Positions 55,870 through 64,000 of a stretch of DNA of 64,000 nt are shown here, in pieces; the stretch's first letter is position 1; each line of letters starts with the position of its first letter. Source of the stretch: Trachythela sp. YZ-2020 (Eukaryota > Cnidaria > Anthozoa > Malacalcyonacea > Clavulariidae); assembly GCA_016169945.1 (NCBI GenBank), contig JADLSH010000335.1, forward strand, positions 310,001 through 374,000. The letters run 5' to 3'. The position numbers and the translations under genes were made by a program. The notes below the pieces were generated by a model, which had not been told where the DNA came from, made no database searches, and saw only the letters and a list, made by a program, of their open reading frames with translations.

Positions 55870-56050
55870 GACTTGGATCAAGTCCGTCTCTCTAGAGTCC
55901 GAGTCGCGAAGCGACGAGATCGAGCGCGCCGCGAAGCCGCGCGCAAGTCCGTCTCTCTAGAGTCCGAGGGATCGAGAACGCCGAGAAGTGGCGCGCGAGG
56001 TGCAATAACGCGGGAAAGTTTGAGGGAGAGACGGACTTGGATCACTTGCA
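55870..56050. repeat. GC-rich palindromic element
   Basis: CAAGTCCGTCTCTC occurs at about 55,879 and again at about 55,945, and its complement GAGAGACGGACTTGG at about 56,028. The core is rich in GCGAAGCGACGAG and GCGCGCCGCGAAGCC palindromes. Confidence 0.75.
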
Positions 56051-56596
56051 AGCGCGCCAAATTTATCGACCCCTTTTTCCGTCGGTAACGCCTCATAACT
56101 AGATTGCAATAATTTATGCTAATTGACAATAAAGCTGAAATAACAAAGTTTATTTTTTTTATTATCGAGAGCGGGCGGAATCCTAGGCTTTCCTGCAATC
56201 TGATTGGTTGCAGCAGCGGGCGGAATTTTACGATATTTTTGTCGCGGTCCGGAATCCTAGACAAAATTGAAAGTTTGTTTACTTTCCCTACTTTTTCAAA
56301 GTTTTATTCACGGAATATTATAATTTTAAAAATGTATGAATACATTTGTGATTCTTAAAACTTTTTAATCTGATTGTTTCGTGCGACAACACAATTTAAT
56401 GACGAAATCGAATATTTCTTATTTTCGCATGCACCTTTGGCTTTGTCAACTTGACAAAAAAAATTCGTTATTAATTACCGTTTTAGTCGGTCCGAATAGA
56501 AAAATATTTTCCCTCCGTCTCAAAAACGGCCCGAGGCCGAAATATATAGCGTGCTGTCTCTCTTCGTGTCTGGTTTAGTTTATAGTTTATACTTAA

Positions 56597-56920
56597 ATGA
56601 CGAACTCGTTTCAAGATGGTATTAATTATGGCTTGCGTAAACTTGGATACGATAAAATTATGAACAATCGGCGAAGAGTTGTCGAAGCTTATGTGGCTGG
56701 GTCGCGATGTCCTTATGGTTGCTCCAACTGGGTCAGGGAAGAGTCTAATTTTTCAAATAGCACCCTTCGTCTTCGACTTTATAAGCCATGGCGTACGAGA
56801 AAGTATTGGCTCTGTCTGCTCGGTCATTGCCCCTTTACTACCCTCATGAGAGATCAAGTAGCCAGTCTCCAGTTAAAAGGCATCTCAGCTGCTTGTTTAG
56901 ACGCTGAAACTTCTAATTGA
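56597..56920 (+). pseudogene. RecQ-like helicase N-terminal fragment
   Basis: The ATG frame reads FQDGINYGLRKLGYDKI and VVEAYVAG, the pre-helicase region of RecQ. One frame over, at 56,702-56,840, it reads RDVLMVAPTGSGKSLIFQIA with an intact Walker A. Back in the first frame it ends MRDQVASLQLKGISA. Two frame slips break it. It is a different copy from the RecQ at 20.6-22.3 kb (PTGSGKS versus PTGGGKS). It stops against a foldback element at 56,923. Confidence 0.8.
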
Positions 56921-56922
56921 TT

Positions 56923-57041
56923 GATTTTATAATTGTTGTTAAATTGACAAGGTCGCGGTCATAACTATTTTTGAACTATTTTCATTACTATTTTTAGTTA
57001 TGACCGCGACCTTGCAATTTTATAACAACAATTATAAAATC
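56923..57041. mobile_element. Foldback element with ~45 bp arms
   Basis: GATTTTATAATTGTTGTT and ACAAGGTCGCGGTCATAACT face their complements across a 27 bp spacer. The arms are nearly perfect. It abuts the end of the RecQ fragment. Confidence 0.88.
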
Positions 57042-57194
57042 TAAATTTAATATCATTAATTTAACATACTAATCAATATTTCATGTTAATATTTACGAAA
57101 AGAAGTTCTGTAAATTGACAAAAGTATAGTTTTTAAAAGTTTTTACACCATTCAGATTCTACTCAAATTCAACAGTACCAATGAAATCAATTTT

Positions 57195-57335
57195 TCGACC
57201 TCGACTTTCGACCCTCGACCTCGACATTCGACCCTCGACTTTCGACCCTCGACTTTCGACCCTCGACCTCGACCTTCCACGCTCGAGCTCGACCTTACAC
57301 CCTCGACCTCGACCTTCCACCCTCGACCCTCGACC
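57195..57335. repeat. Minisatellite of (CCCTCGAC)/(CTCGAC) units
   Basis: Units such as TCGACCCTCGACTTTCGACC and CTCGACCTCGACCTTCCAC repeat about 20 times. One strand is almost free of internal G outside CGA. The strong bias yields spurious open frames on minus. Confidence 0.9.
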
Positions 57336-57339
57336 AAAA

Positions 57340-58000
57340 CCCAAACTCCAATGTCAATGATAACAAATAAATGTTGATATATTGCCTTAAGTTAACTTTA
57401 TTTTGCAGTGACCTTTATATTTTAATATTTTCAGTGCTCGACTATTTTGTTTCGATCGTGACGGGTATTAGTAATAATTTTTACCTGATACTTACGGGCT
57501 CCGTATTTGTAACAAAACACTAAAAATAACACCTGCCTATTAATATAATTTCCTGCCAAAATAATAAATCTGATTCGAAACAATGGAAACATTGCATGCA
57601 CCTCGCAGAGAGACGGTGGCTATGCCACTCAGACTCTGAGCTATGAAGATCTAAAATATAAAACCAAAGGGAGTTTGGCGAAACAATGTATGTATACATT
57701 CTAGCATGCATGGCGAAAATCATTCAACCGTACCGCCCATGACTACATTTGTCCGAGAGAAAGACTTGTGTTCCTATGTGTAGGAATAAATGAAACGAAT
57801 TACGTTTTCTAGTGTTTACCGTTTTTCTCGATCGTGTAATATTCGTAAACTAAATACAGTTATAATTTGAACAGTTTCGGTTGAAATTTTGGTGTCCAAA
57901 GGGCAAATATTATAATATAAGTATTGTTTCAAGAATATGGCTTCAGAATGCACAATGAATAAATGTATAATGCGACAACAGTTATAATATAGGTATCGTT
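57340..58000. other. Non-coding, nothing recognised
   Basis: No gene or clear repeat is visible here. Confidence 0.4.
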
Positions 58001-58155
58001 CGACCCCCTTTTTTGGGGGTGAGCATGGGGGTGAGCATCGTTAAATATTCAAATATCATTAGCATATGGGGGTGAGTGGGGGTGAACAGGGGGTCAGAAT
58101 CATTAAATATTCAAAACATTAGCATATGGGGGGTCAAGGGTGAGCATCGTCATTA
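58000..58155. repeat. ~60 bp tandem repeat with GGGGGTGAG words
   Basis: ATTAAATATTCAAA, then CATTAGCATATGGGGG, then GTGAG occurs two to three times with small changes. G-runs on plus could form G-quadruplex structures. Confidence 0.75.
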
Positions 58156-58159
58156 GAGA

Positions 58160-58850
58160 CCTTACGATGTAGGACGGCAACGCGAACGACGACGGCCAAA
58201 ACAAACTCCTTCAAATAAATCAATTAAATAAAACTTGTCGTGTATTATTAATCGTATTATTAAGTTTCCAAGCTATGCAAGTTTGCGCGAACAAACAATA
58301 ATTTTGCTGAGTTCGGCATAATTTGTGTGCAGAAATATGGCTTTGTTATCGCGAGATTTATAAACTCCTTATTAGTAATAAATTCGTATCTAGTGAAGTG
58401 TTTGTTAGACAACCAATATAGCGACGCTTGACCTAGTAAACTATTGTTGCCCTATGCGAAACAAACCGCTTTCTGAGTCGACCAATATATAGCGCCCTAT
58501 AAGTTAATAAAGATAGACATAGTCCTTACAGGGATTTAAACCTCACAAAGTTTCAAGCGTTTATTTAGTAAAGTCTATACAAGCGAGATTCGCAAGTATA
58601 TACAAACATTGTCGTTTTGGCGTTAGAGACATAAATATTTTGATGCATTTGTTGCAATGCTAATGTAAACTATAACACGTGAAAAAACACAAAAGCTTAA
58701 TTAATTAAGGGATTAAGTCAAAAGATTTGTTTGGGCGAAATAACCGTTTTATGTTTCTTTGCATTTTTATCACAATAGGTAAGCGATGGGCATGGTAAAA
58801 TTTTCGATTTATAAACTCCTAGCTTGATAGTAATAAATATATTCTCGTAT
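58160..58850. other. Non-coding AT-rich stretch
   Basis: Words such as GCGACGCTTGA and CTCGTATCTAGT recur in this stretch and again at 59.5 and 62.5 kb, so a diverged dispersed or tandem repeat underlies 58.2-62.7 kb. No gene is visible. Confidence 0.45.
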
Positions 58851-58853
58851 CTA

Positions 58854-59031
58854 CAGGGTGTATAAAAAAAGGAGACCTTTAGAAATTATCCTATTGACTT
58901 TTAATTAACTTCTCCGTGCATAAAATTCGATTCAATTGTGTTTAAGCACCCATGGGTTCAGTATAGTACTCAGGCATTCAAATTATAACATTAAGGTGAA
59001 TTTCTAAAGTCTCCTTTTTTTATACACCCTG
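58854..59031. mobile_element. 178 bp Tc1/mariner-type MITE
   Basis: CAGGGTGTATAAAAAAAGGA and TCCTTTTTTTATACACCCTG are perfect 20 bp inverted repeats with TA on both sides. The outer 13 bp are shared with the MITE at 42,278, but the interior is different, so they are two families using related ends. Confidence 0.93.
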
Positions 59032-59073
59032 TATATCTCGAACGTGCGGTGCCAGTGTGGGTAGAGTATAGCA

Positions 59074-59523
59074 AATACGGCGGTTGACTGTTGTGTAAAA
59101 CTACCTGAAAATACAACAAGAACTTCGACGTTTCAAGCGTAGGCCATTCGTCTGGAAGTTAGTAGAATGGGTCGGAGGAAAACATAAACATAAAGGTGAT
59201 AAAAAATAAACCAATTAGATGGATTTAATCAAAACAAACTATAAACAAAATATGGAAATCACATCACAAAATATATTAGCATATAAGAGCAGCGATACAT
59301 GGCAAATATAGTGTAATATGACTAACCATTTCATTCCGGAGATTGCGACAAAACTTCTTGAGGTGTACCATCGCGATCGCTTTGGTATTCACTATAAAAG
59401 CACATGTTTTCAGTTTTCCCCCTACCCATTCTACTAACTTCCAGACGAAGGGCCTTCGCTCGAAACGTCGAAGTTCTTATTGTATTTTTCAGGTAGTTTT
59501 ACACAACAGTCAACCGCCGTATT
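59074..59523. mobile_element. Inverted pair of PLE pseudo-LTR ends with hammerhead-like cores
   Basis: AATACGGCGGTTGACTGTTG at the left faces its complement at the right, and the inverted match extends for about 110 bp to the CCATTCTACTAACTTCC words. Both arms carry a hammerhead-like layout (stem II GGGC-CTTC-GCTC, then GAAACGTCGAAG), but the core reads CAGACGA where CTGACGA is expected (59,149-59,155 minus, 59,442-59,448 plus). The shared U4 change suggests a lineage that lost cleavage. There is no coding sequence. Confidence 0.7.
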
Positions 59524-59706
59524 CTCGTATCTAGTAAACTGTAGATATAGCTATTCAAAACGAGAAGATCTTAAAGTTTATCGGCATATGGTAAAGTCTT
59601 ATAGAGCGATACAAATATAAGTTTGCCAAGCGAATATATATAAACGTAACTCTTAAACTTATAGAGACAAATTAGGGTTGATTCGCGTGTGCCTAAAAGA
59701 TACAAA

Positions 59707-59750
59707 CAAAATCTCGACGTTTCGAGCTAAAGCCCTTCGCCAGGAGAAAT
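59707..59750 (-). ncRNA. Hammerhead-like motif, core mutated
   Basis: On minus it matches the plus motif at 62,305-62,352, with stem II GGGC-TTTA-GCTC and GAAACGTC. The core reads CTGGCGA, a change of the invariant A6 to G, so it should not cleave. Confidence 0.55.
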
Positions 59751-60033
59751 TAGTAGACAGATAAACACATTACATCAGCTTTTATAGCAACGCTATAAAA
59801 GCTGTCACGTTAACAAAATATTAACCAATGAAAATGAAGTAGTCATAACAATCATAACAAAATAGAATTAATATGTAAAGATATAGACTGCGTGCAGGCT
59901 TCGGCCCGATTATAGGGTCGAAGGCCTGCGCACAGGCGTTACACTTATCAAAGCGTTATAAATGTCGTACAAGGGAAGGGAAGAGGGGATATAGAGGAAA
60001 GCATATAAGAAGTATTTAAGAGAAAAGAATGAG

Positions 60034-60390
60034 CTAGATGAAGGAGAGGCGCTCATTGATACCATCAGGCTGAATGGTGCCAAGTTTAAGAATGAGACGC
60101 TTTTCTTGCTTCCGACGGTTATCATTGCCACCAATATTGGGATGAATGGCGCATATTTTCATATCAGAAAAGGAGTGGTTGGCACTGTTGAAATGCCTAG
60201 CAACCGGTTTGTTGTGCACATTGTTCTTAACATCACGCAAGTGCTCAGCAAACCTATCGCTTAAACGTCTTCCAGTCTCTCCGATGTAGAGCAAGCTACA
60301 TTTGCTGCAAGAGATGCAGTAAACGAGGTTGGAGGAGATGCACGTGAAACTGTGCTTGATGACAAACTGAGATTTTGGAGCCGAAATACA
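60034..60390 (-). CDS. PLE GIY-YIG endonuclease domain
   Basis: The minus frame has LVYCIS-type first strand, LLYIGETGRRLSDRFAEHL (YIG then the catalytic Arg helix), VARHFNSANHS and the C-terminal RRKQEKRLILKLGTIQPDG, ending in a stop at 60,034. This is a full GIY-YIG domain at the C-terminus of the PLE polyprotein. It is separated from the RT frame by a shift around 60,450-60,520. Confidence 0.85.
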   Translation of the reverse strand, partial: CISAPKSQFVIKHSFTCISSNLVYCISCSKCSLLYIGETGRRLSDRFAEHLRDVKNNVHNKPVARHFNSANHSFSDMKICAIHPNIGGNDNRRKQEKRLILKLGTIQPDGINERLSFI

Positions 60391-60516
60391 GGTGGCGAGG
60401 TTTAAATGCTTATAAGTGTAGCACTTAGCACGACCACAGGAAACAGTGCCAGCTGTCCTGTCGCAGTGAGCTGTGCACTAGGGTTTCCCGGATGTTTTTA
60501 CTGTGTCGAAAAGAGA

Positions 60517-61490
60517 CTAGTGGGGTCTCGGAGAAAATGGAAGACGTTGCAGGGTAATTTTTAAGTAGATTAAAATTCCGGCAAAGCGATGAAAGGTTAA
60601 AACTAAAGGTACTTTTTGATTAGAAATTGCAACCGAAGGTTCTCTTAAGGTGTCTGAACGGGGTATAAGGGAGGCCTTGTTAAGGGCAGTATCTAAAAGG
60701 TGGGAAAGATAGCCACGATTCACAAAAAAGCTTCTCATTTCTGAACATTTGGCATCGAAGTCGTCGTCTTCACTGCAGAGGCGACGAAGACGTAAGAATT
60801 GAGAATAAAGGATAGCAGTTTTAGTGTGCTTAGGATGACAGGATGAGAAGAGAAGATAGCTGTGGGAGTCAGTAGGCTTGTAAAAGGCAGATGTGTTCAA
60901 CCTATTACTATTGATAGAAATGAGAATGTCTAGGAATGATACACTGGTCTCACTGATCTCCCATGTGAACTGAAGTGCTGGATGGAAATCATTAACAAAG
61001 TTAATGAAGCAATTCAGATCAGCACGCGAGCATGATGCAGTGCCTAAGCAATCATGAATGAACCGGCGATAGAAGTCAGGTGAGGGAGCAGTGTATTGTT
61101 CGAAGATTTGTTTTTCCACAAAACCAACAAACAAATTGGCATAGTTGGGTCCCATTTTGGTACCCATGGCCACACCATTGGTAATGCTCACCATCAAACG
61201 AGAAATTGTTCAAGGTGAGCACTAACTCTGCCAAGCGTACCAAGGTGGTGGTAGATGGATCCTGAATTACCCTTTGGTCTAAAAAGTATTTTAGTTCTTG
61301 AAGGCCGTCTTGATGCGGGATGACAGTGTAGAGTGATTTGACATCCATGGTGAAATTGAATTTGTGTGGACCCTGAAAATTGATGTGTCAAGAATTTTCA
61401 GGGCATGCTTGGTGTCCTTGATATAAGAAGGCAAGTTCTTAACCAAGGGCGCCATGATGTGATCGAGGTAGCTAGAGAGGAGTTAAACCT
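60517..61490 (-). pseudogene. PLE reverse transcriptase, inactive
   Basis: The first part (61,348 down) reads MDVKSLYTVIPHQDG (motif A). After a frame slip at about 61,190 it reads NGVAMGTKMGPNYANLFVG (motif B region), FYRRFIHDCLG where YIDD is expected, and SVSFLDILIS. The first catalytic aspartate of motif C is replaced by histidine. Upstream, in another frame, the minus strand has LVKNLPSYIKDTKH near 61,430. The copy is dead by frameshifts and by the motif C change. Confidence 0.85.
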
Positions 61491-61854
61491 CGCCACCTGT
61501 ATTTCGGCTCCAAAATCTCAGTTTGTCATCAAGCACAGTTTCACGTGCATCTCCTCCAACCTCGTTTACTGCATCTCTTGCAGCAAATGTGGCTTGCTCT
61601 GCATCGGAGAGACTGGAAGACGTTTAGGCGATAGGTTTGCTGAGCACTTGCGTGATGTTAAGAACAATGTGCACAACAAACCGGTTGCTAGGCATTTCAA
61701 CAGTGCCAACCACTCCTTTTCTGATATGAAAATATGCGCCATTCATCCCATTATTGGTGGCAATGATACCCGTCGGAAGCAAGAAAAGCGTCTCATTTTT
61801 AAACTTGGCACCATTCAGCCTGATGGTATCAATGAGCGCCTCTCCTTCATCTAG
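61490..61854 (+). CDS. PLE GIY-YIG endonuclease domain, second copy
   Basis: This plus-strand copy reads NLVYCISCSKCGLLCIGETG, then DRFAEHLRDVKNN, then QEKRLIFKLGTIQPDGINER. It differs from the minus copy at a few residues, for example LLCIGETG versus LLYIGETG. It has no reverse transcriptase in front, since the copy is 5' truncated at the inversion junction. Confidence 0.85.
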
Positions 61855-62136
61855 CTCATTCTTTTCTCTTAAATACTTCTTATATGCTTTCCTCTATATC
61901 CCCTCTTCCCTTTCCTTGTACGAAATTTATAGCGCTTTGATAAGTGTAACGCCTGTGCGCAGGCCTTCGACCCTATAATCGGGCCGAAGCCTGCACGCAG
62001 TCTATATCTTTACATATTAATTCTCTTTTGTTATGATTGTTATGACTACTTTATTTTCATTGGTTAATATTTTGTTCACGTGACAGCTTTTATAGCGTTG
62101 CTATAAAAGCTGATGTAATGTGTTTATCTGTCTACT

Positions 62137-62311
62137 AAAGTTGAGATTCTCTCCTGTGCTTCGAGGGTTTTCCCCGGGTACTCCGGTTTCCTCCCTCTAA
62201 TATTAACCCTTAGGAACTAACAATGGGGCCACATTAATTGGCTGACGCTGTGGTGGACTCCCTGCCATTGAGGCGAAGTTGAATAAAATAAAATAAATAA
62301 AATACAAAATT
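62137..62311 (+). mobile_element. 5'-truncated SINE inserted in the PLE end
   Basis: The body word CGAGGGTTTTCCCCGGGTAC followed by TCCGGTTTCCTCCC matches the SINE core at 34.2 kb. The copy ends in an AATAAAATAAAATAAATAAA tail. It separates CTGTCTACTAA from the TTTCTCCTGACGAAGG hammerhead words, which are adjacent in the minus copy at 59,740-59,765. A small fragment of the same core lies at 62,940-62,970 inside the satellite. Confidence 0.8.
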
Positions 62312-62352
62312 TCTCCTGACGAAGGGCTTTAGCTCGAAACGTCGAGATTTTG
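62305..62352 (+). ncRNA. Hammerhead ribozyme, type D
   Basis: The core CTGACGA is followed by an extra A, stem II GGGC-TTTA-GCTC, and GAAACGTC, where ACGT is a minimal self-complementary stem III and C the predicted cleavage base. Stem I has CTC(T)/(A)GAG plus an internal loop. Such a two-pair stem III is expected to work only as a dimer. The SINE insertion directly upstream leaves the motif complete. Confidence 0.6.
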
Positions 62353-62699
62353 TTTACATCTTTTAGGCACACGCGAATCAACCCTAATTTGTCTCTATAT
62401 GTCCGTGGCCGACGCTGAATTAAAGTCTACGATATCTTAAACTTATAGGTATAAAAGTCAAAGCTTTCATTTTATTACCAATATTGCGAATGCGACGCTT
62501 GATCATTGGCATTGCAAACAATAATACATTTAACACTAGACTATGTAAAAGCAGCGAGACATATATACGACAAATTTAAAACAGAAAGCTAACACAATTC
62601 TACGCTGTTAAATTTAGTTCGCATATTACATTTTGTACTTTAAATCATTAAACCGATCATTAACACCGCCAAACAATCAACTCCCCAGACATGCCTGAG

Positions 62700-63130
62700 C
62701 TATAAGCAAACAGATTTTACTTTTGTAAGATACTGTATGATATCCTAAGATACTCTATGAGATCCTAAGATAATATTCTAAGATATTGTATAATATTCTA
62801 AGATACTGCACGATATCCTAAAACGATATCCTAAGATACTGTATGATATCATAAGATGATATCCTAAGATATTGCATGATATCCTAAGATACTGTATGAT
62901 AGATATCCTGATACTCTATGATATCCTAAAATTATATCCCTCCTATGCTTCGAGGGTTTTTCTCCGGAAAATGATATTCCTAAGATACTCTATGATATCC
63001 TAAAATGATATGCTAAAACGATATCTTAAGATGATATCCTAAACTGATATCCGAAGATGATATCCAAAGATACTGTGCGATATCCTAAGATATTGCATAA
63101 TGTCCTAAGATATTGCATGATATCCTAAAA
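62700..63130. repeat. GATATCCTAAGATA satellite, left arm
   Basis: The unit TATGATATCCTAAGATACTG of about 20-24 bp is repeated some 18 times with variants. It holds a 30 bp SINE fragment at about 62,940. The right arm at 63,590-64,000 is the reverse complement of this type of unit. Confidence 0.9.
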
Positions 63131-63590
63131 TAAGGAAGATAAAGATAAGGAAGATAAATCCCACTCCTCCCTCTAACCGTTTCTCTAATCCTAACTCTCT
63201 AACCCTAACACTTTCTCTAACTCTAACCTTTTCTATAACTCTAACCCTAACTCTCTATCTAACTCTATCCCTAACCCTAACTCTAATACTAACGCTAAGT
63301 CTAGCTCTAACAACAAAGTTAAGCTGAGGGCTGTAACTAGAGCTAGACTTAGCGTAAGTATCAGAGTTAGGGTTAGGGATAGAGTTAGAGAGAGGGTTAG
63401 GGTTAGAGTTAGAGAAAGCGTTAGAGTTAGAGAAAGGATTAGGGTTAGGGTTAGAGTTAGAGCCGAGAGTTAGGGTTAGAAGTAGAACGAGGGTTATAGT
63501 TAGAGAATTAGGGGTAGAGTTAGAGAGTTAGGATTAGAGAAAGGTTAGAGGGATGAGTTGGATTTATCTTCCTTATCTTTATTTTCCTTA
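63131..63590. repeat. Palindromic centre with TTAGGG-like repeats
   Basis: Going inward from both sides: AAGGAAGATAAATCC or its complement, then CTAACCCTAACTCT-type repeats, then a precise inverted pair CTAACGCTAAGTCTAGCTCT / AGAGCTAGACTTAGCGTAAG around a ~23 bp spacer at 63,311-63,333. The repeats mix CTAACC, CTAACT and CTCTAA, so they resemble, but are not, pure telomeric TTAGGG. Confidence 0.85.
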
Positions 63591-64000
63591 TTTTAGGATA
63601 TCATGCAATATCTTAAGATATTGTACAGTATCTTAGGATATCATACATTATCTTAGGATATCATACAGTATTTTAAGAAATCATACAGTATCTTAGGATA
63701 TAATGCAGTATCTTAGGATATTATAGAGTATCTTAGGATATCATATAGTATCTTAGGATATTGTAGAGTATCTTAGGATATAATACAGTATCTTAGGATA
63801 TTATAGAGTATCTTAGGATATCATACAGTACCTTCGGATATCATACAGTATCTTAGGATATCATTGTAGGATATCGTAGAGTATCTTAAGGTATCATAGA
63901 GTATCTTAGGCCATCATACAGTATCTTAGGATTTGTAGAGTATCTTAGGATATTATACAGTATCTTAGGATATTATACGGTATCTTAGGATATTATAAAG
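63591..64000. repeat. CAGTATCTTAGGATATCATA satellite, right arm
   Basis: About 18 copies of a ~20 bp unit continue to the window edge. The unit is the reverse complement of the left arm unit and is more regular here (ACAGTATCTTAGGATATCAT). The array extends beyond the window. Confidence 0.9.

Larger units (their letters stand above)
59656..62400. mobile_element. Penelope-like element pair in inverted orientation
   Basis: A longer copy on minus (about 61,490 to 59,656) has reverse transcriptase and GIY-YIG. A 5'-truncated copy on plus (about 61,490 to 62,400) has only GIY-YIG and the 3' end. They meet head to head near 61,490, and both end with AGAGACAAATTAGGGTTGAT. The shared AGCTTTTATAGC hairpin and the TCGACCCTATAATCGGGCCG block lie in both. 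This inverted arrangement is a PLE trademark and parallels the 45.6-47.7 kb element. Confidence 0.85.

Noticed and set aside
57152..57344. Two overlapping minus open frames rich in Gly, Arg, Val and Glu
   Set aside because: They are translations of the TCGACC minisatellite; repeat units keep frames open by chance.
63170..63540. Telomere or chromosome end
   Set aside because: Units are mixed CTAACC/CTAACT/CTCTAA words in a palindrome with satellite on both sides, not a pure terminal TTAGGG array.

Overview
This is an intron-bearing, AT-rich eukaryotic nuclear sequence that is overwhelmingly made of mobile elements. The mix fits an invertebrate animal, most likely a cnidarian. The evidence is a secreted protein with two ShKT cysteine modules; Penelope-like retroelements (PLEs) that carry hammerhead ribozymes; PIF/Harbinger, hAT, Tc1/mariner and TTAA-type DNA elements; CR1/L2-like LINEs; tRNA-derived SINEs; and foldback DNA. 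The species cannot be named from the sequence. Only three loci look like host genes: a tRNA-Cys (13.1 kb, minus), the two-exon ShKT gene (32.9-34.7 kb, plus) and an actin first exon (50.3 kb, plus). A DEDDh exonuclease exon (17.0-17.4 kb, minus) may be host or element-derived.

Layout from left to right. 0-0.35 kb: PLE reverse transcriptase relic. 1.04-4.71 kb: nearly intact PIF/Harbinger with both terminal inverted repeats (TIRs), a transposase broken by one frameshift, and a convergent Myb/SANT-like partner. 4.78-4.93 kb: TTAA-flanked MITE, with a second copy in front of the actin exon. 6.1-6.9 kb: diverged tandem repeat, related to 51.5-52.0 kb. 9.5-12.9 kb: CR1/L2-like LINE with an uninterrupted 1,012-residue endonuclease plus reverse transcriptase ORF. 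17.53-29.76 kb: a 12.2 kb DNA transposon with ~140 bp TIRs. It holds two multi-exon genes that start at the two ends and converge: a RecQ-helicase gene on plus and a probable transposase gene on minus. Inside it lie a hAT MITE with a perfect 8 bp target-site duplication, another MITE, a local duplication and a ~1 kb GGATCC-rich repeat. 32.9-34.7 kb: ShKT gene, whose intron holds PLE and SINE debris. 35.7-38.1 kb: second, broken PIF/Harbinger. 39.2-44.7 kb: a decayed element with a YqaJ-nuclease gene and a DDE_4 transposase, split by a ~4 kb LINE that is itself split by a Tc1/mariner MITE. 45.6-48.8 kb: a PLE with an inverted pseudo-LTR, followed by a cluster of pseudo-LTR pieces carrying three different hammerhead ribozyme designs. 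54-57 kb: MITEs, GC-rich palindromes and a second RecQ fragment. 59-62.4 kb: inverted PLE pairs with hammerhead-like cores. 62.7-64 kb: a large inverted repeat of a roughly 20 bp GATATC-containing satellite around a TTAGGG-like centre.

The strongest observations are the 12.2 kb RecQ/transposase element and the hammerhead cluster. For multi-exon genes, splice sites were judged by GT/AG signals and reading-frame continuity only.
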